Shown: in pieces, positions 1-12,227 of the stretch
How the letters are laid out: every line of letters begins with the position of its first letter
Numbering within the stretch: the first letter of the stretch is position 1
Assembly (NCBI GenBank): GCA_020055645.1
Contig: CM034546.1
Location: 43,090,001-43,154,000 of the forward strand
DNA length: 64,000 nucleotides
Source: Tomocerus qinae
Lineage: Eukaryota; Arthropoda; Collembola; Entomobryomorpha; Tomoceridae
Direction of reading: 5' to 3'
Made by a program: the position numbers and the translations under genes
Notes under the pieces: model-generated
Database searches by the model: none
What the model was told of the DNA's origin: nothing
What the model saw: only the letters and a program-made list of their open reading frames with translations

Positions 1-3000
1 AGATTCTCTTTCCAACGGAGAATGCCATCAGAGAATCATGCTTTTTCACACATTGTCCATTCTCATCTAGGAATCTTTCTGGGCGGAAGTTATCCGGGTC
101 ATTCCATATTGCTGGGTCGTGGTGTACAGCTGTTGGTAGAAAACATTAAGTTTTTGTAAACATTTTAATACATCTGTTTTGTTATTTCTCTGAATACTTT
201 ACCGTATGTATTAGAAAGAACGCCACAACCCTTCGGAATACGATATCCATGGAATTCTGTGTCCGACATTGTGAAGTGCATTACTCCAATGGGAATGATA
301 CTTGACTTCCTTAATATTTCCATTATTAAAGCTTCGGTGTAGGGCATACTAAAAAAGCAATTCATTTTGCACCAAAATGAAAATTACGTTAAAGTAAAAA
401 ACCTAACGAAAAGTTCATGACTCACTTGAATCTGTTTTCTAGGGAAGGAAGTTTGCTCTTTCCTACAACTCGATCGATTTCAGCACGGAATCTCTTTTGA
501 ATATCCTGATGTTGGCTTAAGTACAGAACAGCCCATTGTAGAGTACTATATAAACATGAAATTTTCTAAATTCGCAACTTAAAATATTTCAATGGTTTTC
601 AATGCTTTCCGCGTCGATTTAACTAAAATGAATAACATTGTCCACAAACCTAGATGTTGTATCAGACCCAGCGTTAAACATATCCCCGATAACAGCAACT
701 AACTGTTTCTCTGATTGAAAAAATTGATAATTGATTTTTTTAAATCGGTAAATTGAAATGACAATTGAGAATTCCTAATTTACCTCCCACTTCCTTATAA
801 AAACTGGAAGATGGATCAGAAGTCTTGCGAATTTCGTCCAGATAGGAATCGATTAAATCTCTGGGGTTGTTTTCCTCAAACCTTTTCTTGTGCTCCGCTA
901 TTTGCTCCCTGAAATAACTTCGAAGAGAAATGCACAAATCGTTGAATGCTTTCCAGCCTGAAATAACAGGAAATCGTTGTGCTACTGAAGGAAAGAATGC
1001 TACGATTGGCTTAACAGAGACTTCGGCAAATACACTAAAGCATTTAAAAAGAAAGGCAATCTTTAAACATCAATTATTCGAGTTTTACACGATTTTACTA
1101 ATTTTTAAACTTAATTCTTACTCGTTGGCTTGTTTTAGAAGACCAAGAAGTTTGGGGTCATCATGGCTGTGGCGAATTCCTAATTTTAAAAAATTGAGTT
1201 TGAAAATATATCGTAAATCTACAACGTTTATTTTATTATAACCAAATTATATTGAACAATTTTATTGAGAAATAGATTTAAGATGATGTACAAAAAGCAG
1301 GTAAGTATCTAGAGGGAGTGGGAATACAATTCCCCTCTAAATGTGAAAAAAAGGGATTTTTTTTCTTAAAAAGGGTAAACTCGGATTCATGTAAGACATT
1401 GGTTGGCGACACAGCCGAACATTGAACTTGACCATTTTTTATCTCCCTTATTAACAAGGCCAACTAACCTCCCGACTTTTGGTTTTCTTTTAATATTATT
1501 CGGCGTGTTTCCCTAAGAATCCCTCGGTCAAATTCCTGGATACATACGTGGCATAAAAGTATTAAAAACGAGAATTACCTGTAACAATTTGCCATAATGA
1601 GTTGAGAACGGCTAAACTAAATTTCTTTTGGACCAGCACAGGTGTCCCTGCTTCTTTCTGAAATCCTTCAATTGTTTCGTTCACTTCTTCCATTATCATA
1701 TTTTCCATAGACTTCCTTCCAAACCCGAAATCTCGAAGATTTCTTAAAACAAAACGTCTTTGTTCTATCCACGTAGATCCGTCGCTGCTTACTATACCTA
1801 TTTTGTCAAATTAAGATGGAATGCATTTTACCATTAGCCTTAAACCAAAAGCTTTCGTCAAACAATAATGAGGAAAAAACCTAGTGGCAGCATTAATGAC
1901 AAAAGCAGTGGCAACAATAATGAGGAAATTTTTGAGAAAAGATATTCCACTTTTGGGTGGATTAAGTAAAACCAAGAATAAAAACTTGCCATTTTTTCCA
2001 TCTGCCATTAAATGAAAACTCGTTTCGTCAGAACGTCCACTAAAGACTGGCATATTAAAAGCTTCTCGTATTAAAGCAGGTTCACTTAGTACCACTGTTC
2101 TAAAAATAACAGAATTCACTATACTAAAATAGTGTCATGGAGTTGTATAGGTAGGTATATTTAATAAAGCTGTAAGGAGTTATAAGCTACTAGAAATAAG
2201 GCATAACCGAATAACATTACATAAAGCACTTACTCAATTGTTCCTAATTTTATCTTGTAAATTTTTCCGTACGTCGTTGCCCATTTTCCTAACACTTTAT
2301 AAGGTCTTAGTCCTGGAAGGCATTAAAACGCTATCATTCAGAAATTCGTTGAACATTAACTTGCTAAATTGGTTAACATATATAAATATATCATAAATTC
2401 ATAATATAAATCTTCTAGATAACTACTGAAAATGCATGTATAAATTTACGGGAGACACATTTTAGTTTTAATTGTAATAAATAATATTTTTGGGGTTTCA
2501 GTTTGTTAAACAATATTGTGTACAGTTTTGCATTAAAACAACCTAGGAAAAACATGTGGCCAAAAATTGGTAGCGGAAACGGTTCTGAAAAAGACAAAAA
2601 ACAAAACATTAATTAAATGGTGTAGCTAAGCTATTACTTATTAAGGCTTTTCTACGCATGCACTTGTTGACTACTTATCCAGGTGTCGCATTTAAAAATC
2701 AAAAGTGCCGATGGAGAGATTGAGCTTCCTCAAGAAGTTCATTTATTTCTCACATAGGCGCATGGGGTCAAATGAGTTTGGAGTCTTTCCAAACCAAACT
2801 AGTATAATAATATTACATGAAGAGTAACAACATCAACAAAATGCGTGTAATGTGTAACAAGACGATGGAGTGGAGGAGTGGAGGAGGGAGCCTTGAGCCT
2901 TGTATCAATATCAATATTATTATCAACAATCAACATATAACAACTAATGCGTTGTAGTGGTCTGGTAAAGGTAACATATACTAAGAGGTGAAGTGGCGGT

Positions 3001-4932
3001 GGAGGGGTGACGACGTCTGAACTCCCAACAGCTCCGGAGCTCCAACAGCTCCAAGCTCCAACAGCACCAACAGCTCCGGAGCTGTTGGGAGTTCAGACGT
3101 CGTCACCCCTCCACCGCCACTTCACCTCTTAGTATATGTTACCTTTACCAGACCACTACAACGCATTAGTTGTTATATGTTGATTGTTGATAACAATATT
3201 GATATTGATACAAGGCTCCCTCCTCCACTCCATCGTCTTGTTACACATTACACGCATTTTGTTGATGTTGTTACTCTTCATGTAATATTATTATACTAGT
3301 TTTCGTTTTCGGTGACCAGCCGAAAAATGGCTGGCTAAAATGGCCGGTCGGTTGAAATTCTTTGTTAACCAGTGGCTAAATTGTCTTAAATGGCTGGCTT
3401 AAGTGGCCGGCCGGTTGAAATTGAGAAAATCATACTTTACTAGAAGAAATTTACAAAACCATGATATTTGGCCATTGTGGCAACTAGCCATTTTAGCCGG
3501 CTGGCTGGTCAAAATCACTTTTAGTCGGCTAAAATGGAACACTGGTACACCCACATAAATATATATACAGATAAATGTATTGCTTTATTTATCAAGTCAA
3601 CGATTATAATATGGAGATTCATGGGCCAAATCTGAGCTGAATGTATATTTTTTTAAACTGATCCGGTTTACTGTACAGTGGTTATAGATTCTGTCCGAAA
3701 GTTTACTTTTATTCGAAAACTAACAAAATTTGAATGAATCTAAAATTTTTCATAAAGAATTTCAACCAACCGGCTAGCCAATTTAGCCAGCCAATTTATC
3801 CGATCAGCCGGCTAGTCACTGAGCACTGGGTGGCGAACCCATGAACAGTGTTTCATTTTAGCCTGCTAAAAATGATTTTGACCAGCCAGCCGGCTAAAGT
3901 GACTGAAATGGCTAGTGGCCAAAATGGCCAAAAATCATGGATTTTTAAATTTCCCGCCAAATCAAGGATGATTTTCTCAGTTCACATAGCCCTATTTGAC
4001 TGTTTTTGGTCATTTCAGCCATTTCGACCATTTTAGCCTCTGCCTAACCAAGAATTTCAACAAGCCGGCTGGCCATTTTAGCCAGCCATTTTAACCAACC
4101 AGACGGCTGGTCATCAAACACTGCCTAGGAATACCAAGAATGCAAAATGCAGCAAGCAAAGGTATTATTAGCTGTTGTTGTTGATATGCAATGCATATCA
4201 GAAGTTCAGATAAGAGTTAAGATTTTGCACCATTGGTTAGACCCGCTCAATCACCATAAAAACCGTGAATGTAGCAATGTAGCTCTAGCTGGTGATGTAG
4301 AGGTGCAATGCAATGTACATGGAAGTGCCTAGCTTAGGTAGCCTACCACCTACACACCAACGCTCGCACTTCTAGGGCCATCTCATTTCATAACATTCAT
4401 GATTTTTATTTAGTCTAGTTATGGGGTCATCATTTGACCTTTTTTGACCGTCCACAGGCTGAACTACAACAGCTACAAAGTCAAATAAGAGCTCGTTGGA
4501 AATGTCGGATGATAACTTGGTTCGTGAAGTTCCGTTATTCTTTATATCTGTACCCTGATTCCCCATAAGAGGGGATATGTGGTTAATGCAATTAAAATTG
4601 CGACCTTATGGACCTTTACGAACCAAGTTATTTCTTTAGCTTTTCAACGAGGTATTTTTCGACTCTGTAGCTGTTGTAGAACGACCGGATCTTGGAATCT
4701 AAGTTGACAAGTTTTCCATGCAAGCTAAAAGATGAACCTTAAGTAATTAGTTCAAAATTTTTTTTAATTAAATTCACTTTGAATATAGTAACAGTAAAGC
4801 TAAATAGTTAAACTGAATTAAAAACATAGATCACTTAAAAAATCAATTACCTGGCAAAGATTTGTCATCTTTATTTTTCCGAAAGTAGAAAAAGACCAAA
4901 ATTGCTAATACAATTGCAATCAATATTTCCAT
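1..4932 (-). CDS. Cytochrome P450, CYP2-clan-like, 3' end beyond window
   Basis: Haem-thiolate monooxygenase, membrane-anchored, probably microsomal. Eleven exons join in phase (minus strand): 4932-4851, 2584-2543, 2312-2234, 2099-1990, 1797-1579, 1179-1122, 1034-784, 710-650, 545-426, 348-203, 129-1 (432 codons). Seen in order: N-terminal hydrophobic anchor (MEILIAIVLAILVFF), proline hinge LPEPFPLPIFG, helix-C WIEQRRF followed by LRDFGFGRKSMEN, I-helix AGSDTT, K-helix ExxR (EILR), PERF motif FRPERF, and the start of the haem loop FSVGKR; the Cys lies just outside the window. The RDFGFG and AGSDTT motifs are typical of the arthropod CYP2 clan; substrate unknown. The intron after 1990 has a GC donor (GCAAGT), required by the reading frame. 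The first intron (2585-4850) is 2.27 kb and full of repeats. No frameshift or stop seen in the visible part. Confidence 0.93.
2796..3302. repeat. 507-bp near-perfect palindrome (long hairpin)
   Basis: Left arm about 2796-3041 and right arm about 3072-3302 are reverse complements around a loop of about 30 bp rich in CTCCAACAG repeats. The arms differ by a few substitutions and by two short tandem duplications (7-8 nt) near 2873-2903 in the left arm, which account for the 15-nt length difference. It lies in P450 intron 1. It could be a foldback transposon or the source of a long hairpin RNA. No coding sequence seen. Confidence 0.9.
3304..3544 (-). mobile_element. hAT-like MITE, family GGCTGGCTAAAATGG, copy 1
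   Basis: Non-autonomous element of about 240 bp built of repeated GCCAGCC/GGCTGGC and TTTTAGCC motifs. Read on the minus strand it starts CAGTGTTCCATTTTAGCC, matching the copies at 3846 and 17752. The other end near 3304-3310 abuts the palindrome and is not exact; no target duplication is recognisable here. A detached piece of the same 3' end lies at 3757-3828. Confidence 0.75.
3757..3828 (+). mobile_element. Fragment of the same hAT-like MITE family
   Basis: Reads AAGAATTTCAACCAACCGG, then GCCAGCC motifs and a terminal CACTG, matching the 3' part of the copy at 3846-4123. Only this end is recognisable. Confidence 0.6.
3846..4123 (+). mobile_element. hAT-like MITE, family GGCTGGCTAAAATGG, copy 2
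   Basis: Ends are CAGTGTTTCATTTT and AAACACTG, inverted termini of hAT type. The flanking octamers CCCATGAA and CCTAGGAA agree at 6 of 8 positions and may be a decayed target duplication. The interior carries GGCTGGC/GCCAGCC motifs in both orientations. It lies in P450 intron 1. Confidence 0.75.
4124..4850. other. Rest of P450 intron 1
   Basis: No gene, RNA or clear repeat seen here. The short open frames have neither family motifs nor splice context. Confidence 0.6.
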
Positions 4933-6272
4933 TTAAACACCTTTATATTGATGGATTAATTGATGGACAAACAATTATGTCAACGCGGTCTGACACTACT
5001 ATATAACACTACAAAATTTAGCTGTACTAATTTTGTATTGGTGCACATTAAAACTTCAAGACAAATTTAACTCTTATTGCTTTAAGAGCAACTCTATTTA
5101 TTCAACATAAATGGACAGGAGGTCAACCAAAGTCAGAATGCATTCAGTGTAGACAAAAATCTAGACCAGTCTAGTCAATATATATGTTATGTCAATATCC
5201 CACTCACATTGAACCTGATAGTGATAGTGAAGGACAAATGCGGTCATACTTACCCAGCAAATACATACCTATATAATGTATATGTAATATAAACGCGAGA
5301 TTTGCTTATATAGAAGACTGCATGTTTATATGCTCAATAAATAGGTCTATATAGCTAAAGAAAGAAGTATATTCAAAAATAAAGCCAATTGTCCGAATAA
5401 CTACTGGAATAACAATAATAATATACAAAAAACTCAATGTCTTGCTTTGTTTGGCAATGAACACAATTACAACCCCACCAATTTATGTCTTCAGACTGAT
5501 CTCATCGAGGCAAAGATTCACAATGCGTGAATTTTCACGCATAGCTCTGGTTGTAATGTAATGTGACAAACATAATTCATAGCCATGGGCCCATGGGCTA
5601 GTGCAGAGTTCACTTTAATACTCTATCTTCTATATATACATAGTATGTTGAGTGTTGAAGCGATTTTCTAAATCCAGAGAAATATTAAATTAAATGAATA
5701 ATGATTGGACTAACGAAGTCATTTATGATGATAATGATACTGCAACGGCAAAGTGTAATTAGATAGCAATGAAAGTCAGATTTTAATATTGAGTCTAGTG
5801 AGTCAAATTAACACACAGCCGTTAATTTGCTATGTAAATATGCGACGTGTTTATATTTTGACAGATTACAAACAACTCATTTAGTTATATTATTAAACTT
5901 AAGTAAAAAGATACACCAAATTCATATTCAGTTAATTTTCTTACTACAAGAAGTTGGTGCATTCTAAATTCTAATATCCACTAAAACCTAACAGGACCTT
6001 TTGTCTGTCTTACAAAAATTATTGAAAAATGAAGTTTTATGTTGATGTAATAATACTAGGTAGATTTGATACTATATTATGTGACTATATTAACTAATGT
6101 CAATGTCGTATAATAGATATATGAAGTAATTTTTCGCACACTTAAAAGATATAATCAAATAAAATCTGTGATAAAACTTTTAAGGAAAATTAACAACTAA
6201 ATAAAATAACATTTGCAAAAAGTCTTTTCTATTCGTTTAAATTTAATGTTTTCATTCGCAGTGATTAGATAA
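4933..6272. other. Gene-free stretch upstream of the P450
   Basis: AT-rich DNA with no coding pattern. It contains the P450 promoter region, as the ATG is at 4932 on the minus strand, but no convincing core motif is visible. Confidence 0.5.
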
Positions 6273-7599
6273 TTATTTTTCAGGTTTTCCATGACTTGGC
6301 AATGCATACGCGTCCATTTTGTTGTTCATTTTTAAATCACGTACCATTTTGATGAAAATGGCATTCAGCATGATAACGAATAAGAAAAACAAAATATGTT
6401 GCACAGTGATTCCGTTGAAGCAAAGCACGATAAAAACAACGCCGGTCAAGAGGATAAAAATTGTTTTAAAAACCATCCAGATAGTCATCAGAATTTGAGA
6501 TTTCTACAACACAATAGCATTCACAAATTAATTGGGCCATCTACAAGAATATAATTATCTTACAAATAAAACTCAAGGCCATTCAGAGTATAAAGTCGGC
6601 ATGCCGTAAAAGCCGTAAATTCCATAAAATACAATTAATACATAACACACGGCATATGCAGTTTAATGGTTATAAATATTCATGCAACTAATTGAAGTAC
6701 AAAAAATGATTTAGATCATTTTATAATAAATGACAACTCTTATAAGTTATAAAATGAGTTTTCACTTTTCAAGCCTTTTCAGCCACTATAAGTATTTAAT
6801 GATGTTAATACACAACATTGGTGTATAAATGCTTTTTAAGCGTGTTATTTCTCACATCCCACATCAATTTATACTTAAAACAGCTAAAAACATTAAAAAT
6901 AATTTACGAAATACTTGAAAAATCTGGATAAGCGAATTATCTACGGTATAATCCTATAAATAAGCAAGAAAAATGTGTTAATTAATCAGTATAATATTAG
7001 TTTTACCTTTCGAATGGCATGAATCAAAACGAAAGAGAAGATGATTTGCAAACAGCAAATAACCAGTACAGCAATGAGTAGAATTTTGACGATAAAAATT
7101 CTCTGTATGACTGAAATGAAAGTAATAGCATTTTAGAAATAATCTTCAATAATAAAAGACGAGCAATGAAGTATCTATCTCTTAAATCATGTTAAACAAA
7201 AATAAACAATCTCGACATTTATTATATAGGTATAAATTTTTATATAATTACCTTGCTGTCGTATGGCTTCATCCAATATATTCCTTACTAATCCATCATT
7301 GGGGTCCGATTTATAATTATTATATCTATTTTCAACAGCAGTCCAAGCTACAGTAGCCGCAAGGTCATAAAATCCTGTAATGATAGCTGCGATCTAAATG
7401 AAAATTTAAATTTTGGGTTAAGAGACTAATTTATTGTAAAATCCTGATCAAACCTATATATTTTACTTTGGGAACATACGCAGTGCAGTAAATTTAAGTT
7501 ACAAAAAACGTTTTAAAAAAATCCATTCATGCTCACCAATTCAAGAATGACGATGAAAAATCCTCCCGTTTTGAGAGAAAAGCAGCAAAAACGATTCAT
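6273..7599 (-). CDS. Small four-helix membrane protein (LAPTM4/DUF4728-like layout)
   Basis: Four exons on the minus strand: 7599-7537, 7393-7252, 7110-7007, 6503-6273, giving 179 aa with all phases consistent. The start MNRFCCFSLKTGG, a Cys-Cys pair then SLKTG before the first helix, resembles small arthropod four-helix proteins related to LAPTM4/DUF4728. Helices lie at about residues 12-32, 70-98, 107-128 and 130-148, with a polar loop (VENRYNNYKSDP) between the first two and a short polar tail ending HGKPEK. Members of such families sit in endosomal or plasma membranes; the role here is not known. Diverged copies of the same exons occur at 17410-17565 and 21989-22520. Confidence 0.75.
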
Positions 7600-9510
7600 G
7601 TTTGGGTAAATATTCAGATTATTGAACTAGGTATTTGTTGTACTGGTTACTCTTCTATTCCCGAACTCCTATTGAAAGCAAGAATTAGTAAGTGCGTTCA
7701 GTCGTCGGTTTGTGACTAGCCTACTACTTTTAGAAATGTTGGATATGACTCGTAGGAAGACCCTTTTCCAAATGGCTAATCGTCTCTGTTCAGATTATAT
7801 TTTTAAACTAAATTTGACAGGAGACGAATTTTTCCATCCAGAGCACAGACTGTTCATTATGTTATGGGTAATTGTTTCAACATACGTAGGAATTACATAC
7901 CTGAATAATTCTGAGTCATATATAATGACCGTATGACGCCAAAGAATAAAACAGACCCTTGACTATAAATAAATACCTCTTATGCAGATAAAAATACTAC
8001 AGGGTTTATGCCTATATACCCATATAACTATAAAACTAGGTATTAGATAAACCCTATATATGTGAAGATTAAGATTTTGAATAACAGTAATAAGTATTTT
8101 AAGTAATTGGGTAGCAAAGGCAACCGTGTAGCAAAATGCGACTACCGAATGTATTTATAAATATGAAATAATGACTCATACATTGTACATGTGTCTCTGA
8201 CAAAACTAATCCTATCTATATTTACACCTGTCTTGTATTCCTATAAAATGCACTTAACTTAATAAGATTGACAAACATGAACTAATAATGACATTCTTTC
8301 AAAACAGTGTTAGATTATAAGTTTATTGTTTGGCAAGCTTATTTTGACTAACAGATTTGAATTAGGTAAACCCTTCAAAATAGTGTAGGTTATGCTGCAA
8401 GCTGACACCTAATGTCATAATCACCTTGTTTCTTGTTTTAGGAAATTGAATCACAAATCTAAGAATACAGACGAATGCAATATTATAATTATAACAATCT
8501 CAGTTTAAAAGCTATAGCTGTTGGTAATATAAAATTATTTTTTTACTCAAATACCTTAGGTAGCTTTTAGGTACAATTATTATCCCAATCTCAGTTAAGT
8601 ATAGGTAGAATGAAACTACTTTTATTCACCCATAAAATTTCTTAAATTTTATGTAGCTTCTGGTACAAGAATTAAAAAATGCACAGTTAGCAAAATTAAT
8701 ATGATATGTCATTCAATTTGTTTTTGTGAAAGCTAATATCAATAAATAGGAATGGAAACCATTGTGTTAATTATTGTTATTGCTTTTGAAAGTTTAAAAT
8801 GGTGATTAAAGATTTACGTGCAAGATACAATGGGAGTACAAAACTAGAATGCTATTATACTAAAGAGTTTAATATAAAAGTAATTTGTTATTTTGGCAAT
8901 TGTCGGAATTTTATTTTTCACTCTCCCATAAAAATGATTTCAGCTCTAATAATAAATTCTATTATTATTATTCTATTATTTTTCTGGTATTTGATGAATG
9001 GAAAAACCTGCCTGGTTAATAACCAAACTGTCTTACCATTTGAAACCACCAATATCATTACCACATAAAGTCGAAGTATACCGAAATAAGTAATCTATCT
9101 CACAGTCTTACAATTATTTGGTTCGGAATGTGGATAGTGACCGCATATAGATTGGATGTTATGATGATTTAAAGGGCAATGTTATAATTTGTCTGCACTA
9201 TTCTCATTACTAATTTGGTGTAAATTGGTTATAATTGAATACTTGATTTCTAAAAGTACTTATTTCAAAAAAATACTCTGTCTCCGGGGGGACAGTTAAA
9301 ATGACAATATTGTCATGTGACGACAAATGCCGACAGTCATCACAAGTTGACCCGCGTGAAAACCATAAAATTCTACTGCTTCAAATGTTTAAAATATTTT
9401 CATCTTCATTGTCATTGAAATAATACTGCTATAACAATATCATTGTCATCATCTGCCATTGTGCCTCATTCTTGTGCATAAAGTCGAAGTATCAAATAAA
9501 AAGGTTCAAA
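7600..9510. other. Gene-free stretch
   Basis: AT-rich. The longest open frames (7712-7936 and 8799-9068, plus strand) lack homologous copies, recognisable motifs or supporting splice sites, so they are not called. Nothing else seen. Confidence 0.5.
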
Positions 9511-11736
9511 ATGGCAGAGAGAGATTTCCGCCCAAAGAAAATAGTAAGAAATGAAGTCAACTGGAGAAAATGTGTCACCAAACGACTCAAAGCTTAAGGT
9601 ATTAGCCATAATAGTCTTAGGCCCATATTTTTAATAAACACTCTCACTCTAATCTCCACTCTTTGAGAGTGTAAGGTACGTATTGAGGTACCTTTCACTC
9701 TCGATAAAGTGCGTAAAAAGTGCGTGAGAGTGGGAGGCGAGTCATTAAAAATATGGGCCTTAGGTCTACCTTCTACCTAACTTAAGTAATGGTAGATTTT
9801 GTATTTTAAAGTCATTGATATTATCCCATATTTTAATTTGACTTCAGGGGTTCGACATTTACGCCATGATGGAGTGACTATCAAACCAAAGCGAACTTTT
9901 AATGATGATGACTGTCGACATCACTGTCGAAACGAAATTACCTATGAGGAGAAAAACTGGATATTCCAGAAGTTCAATAGATTGGCAAATCATGAGCTTC
10001 AAAACACTTATTTGCAAGGGTGTTTACCAGATGGAAATAATCAAGTAGGATATAAATTACGTTTAGCCGACAGAACAGCCTACGTTTGTCAAAAATACTT
10101 TCTTGGCATTCACGGTATAAAAATAACTCGGTTGCGACGGAAGGTACTTTCTAAAAAATTTCAACTATGTAAAATATTAAAAATTAGAATTTCTCATTTA
10201 AATTATAGTTTGTTTTAAATTATCAATCCTAAGGTATTAAGACCAGACCTAATGATCACAGATGGTAGAGGAAAACATGGACACCATAAAACTACTGAAG
10301 AGAATATACTTAACCAAGTAAGAAATTTCCTGAATGAGTTACCTTCAAGAGAAAGAAATCCGAATAAAAGGTATTTGGAATCCAACCAAACCATCAAATC
10401 TCTCTACAATAATTTTTTGGCAAGAAATCCAAACGCTAGAAATAACCAACCAATAATTCAGTATTGGCAATTCAGAAACATTTTCAATCATGAGTTTAAT
10501 ATCAGTTTTGGATTTCCCCGTTCTGATGTATGCAAAATTTGCGATCTGTTTCATGCCAAAATTACCGAAATTGGGGTGTATGGAAATGAAAATGAGGAAT
10601 TTGAAGTACGCTTAGCACAACAGTTTCATTGGTCGGAAGCGGAAGCTTTTATTTCAAGAATGAACAAGAATAACCTAGATGAATACGATGCATCTCATGC
10701 ATTTATCTGTTTCGACTACGAGAAAAATTTAGCCTTCCCAATAACGAATATAGGAAAAGAATTTTTCTTGCGACAGATGTGGCTATTTAACTTTTGTATC
10801 CATAATCTAAGAAACGGTGATTCATATATGTTTGTGTATCCTGAAAACTTTGCGAAGAAATCGTCGAATGAAACAGTTTCCTTCATAAAATATTATGTAG
10901 AAAATTTCGTGCCTGCCGAAGTGAGAAGCATTCACTTGTTTGCTGATAACAACTTTGGTCAAAATAAAAATCGCTATTTGATGACATACCTCATTAGTTT
11001 GGTACCTGAAAGATTCGATAATATATATTTCCACTTTCCACTACCTGGACATTCGCGCATGCAATGTGATGCAGATTTTGCTATTATCGAAAAGAAAAAG
11101 CGAAAGGTAGACCGAATACACTTTCCAATACAATGGGTAAACGTGATAAAGCAAGCTAGACCGGCAAACCCATTTAATGTATTTTACGTAGAACATTCAC
11201 CAACAAATGGATTGACACCTGATGGAACACCAATTGTCCCAGTATACAACTTCAAATCAGCACTTGATGATATTCTACGTCCTCCACAACACATAAACGA
11301 TATCAGAAGTCTGCATATCGACTTGACGAATAGAGGAATCAGAGTGAGAGTTAACCATGAAGTTGAGAACGGTACATGGAACCATTTTAACTTTCTAAAA
11401 CATGGCATTGATTACGGAATTTTGAAAACTAAAATCCAAACTGTGCAAAGAGCTTACAATGGTTATTTACCTATTTCGGCTGCTAAGTACGAAAACGTGC
11501 AGTATCTCTTAAGTAATATATTCTACGAGTCACTAGATTTTGACTCAGACGATGTCCCGGAAGAAGTTTTGAACATCATTGAAGAATTTCCTCCAGACCC
11601 TACCTTCAACTTCGATTTTCTGGATTTAGAACTTCAAATTCAGAACGCTGCTTATGTAGAAAATCCCCCGGCGTACTTAATAAATATAATTGAGGAATTC
11701 CCAGACCCTAATTTCGAAATCTCATTCCTTAATTAG
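9511..11736 (+). pseudogene. DDE-transposase-like gene with in-frame stop in exon 1
   Basis: Three exons: 9511-9598, 9847-10143 and 10234-11736. Exon 1 (MAERDFRPKK...) joins exon 2 in phase through the donor at 9599, but its codon at 9595-9597 is TAA. Exons 2 and 3 are open for about 600 codons. Seen: a basic N-terminal part with HLRHDG and DGRGKHGHH, a CKICDLFHAK cysteine motif, CFDYEKN, and the block ADNNFGQNKNRY followed by PGHSRMQCD. This resembles the DNCxGQNKN / GHS..D pattern of TE-derived proteins widespread in invertebrate genomes with a presumed RNase-H-like DDE core; I cannot name the superfamily. An AATAAA lies at about 11936. Terminal repeats of its own were not found, so it may be an old transposon body or a derived gene using a different first exon. 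Confidence 0.7.
9620..9759. mobile_element. Tourist/Harbinger-like MITE (140 bp)
   Basis: Perfect 16-bp inverted termini GGCCCATATTTTTAAT flanked by TTA on both sides (9617-9619 and 9760-9762), a 3-bp target duplication typical of PIF/Harbinger MITEs. The interior has ACTCTC/GAGAGT repeats in inverted order. It sits in intron 1 of the transposase-like gene. Confidence 0.85.
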
Positions 11737-12227
11737 TCACAAAATTCTGTGAATTGTAATTTATACAGAGTAGAGAACATCAAATGTTATGAGTTTTAAT
11801 TTTTAAATACTTTGTACTATATATTGTACAATCACCATATTAGCAACGAAATTGTTTAAAAATTTTAATAGTATACGGTGTATTGCAATTGGGATTCGGG
11901 TGTTTGCTGATGAATTTTATGCTGAGTTACTGTTCAATAAAAAAACTATTTTGTTTGTTGTTGAAATAAGTACTCAAGCATTCAATTATACCATCTTCAC
12001 CCATAAGTATATGATGAGAATTATGTCGGCGTGATTATGCTTTTCTGGCGATGAATTATGTGACTGTATCTTAAACTTCAAACAAAAAGAAATCTATTTT
12101 TGTAAGACATTCGTGACCTTATAAATATACAATTTTGTGGGATTAAAAAAAATTTATTAAGTTAAATGGAGTGGTTGCTTATAAAATTTTTTGTTGTGTG
12201 TAAGGATGTATGCTTGAAATGCATGGC
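11737..12227. other. 3' flank of the transposase-like gene
   Basis: Contains the AATAAA near 11936 and AT-rich sequence; no gene seen. Confidence 0.5.

Noticed and set aside
930-1241. Plus-strand open frame of 103 codons
   Set aside because: It is antisense to two P450 exons with matching splice phases; a shadow.
1278-1463. Minus-strand open frame within the P450
   Set aside because: Lies in the intron between exons ending 1579 and starting 1179, which join in phase without it; no P450 similarity.
7712-7936. Plus-strand 74-codon frame
   Set aside because: No motif, no second copy, no splice context.
8799-9068. Plus-strand 89-codon frame with a hydrophobic stretch
   Set aside because: AT-rich composition explains the hydrophobicity; no family match or splice support.
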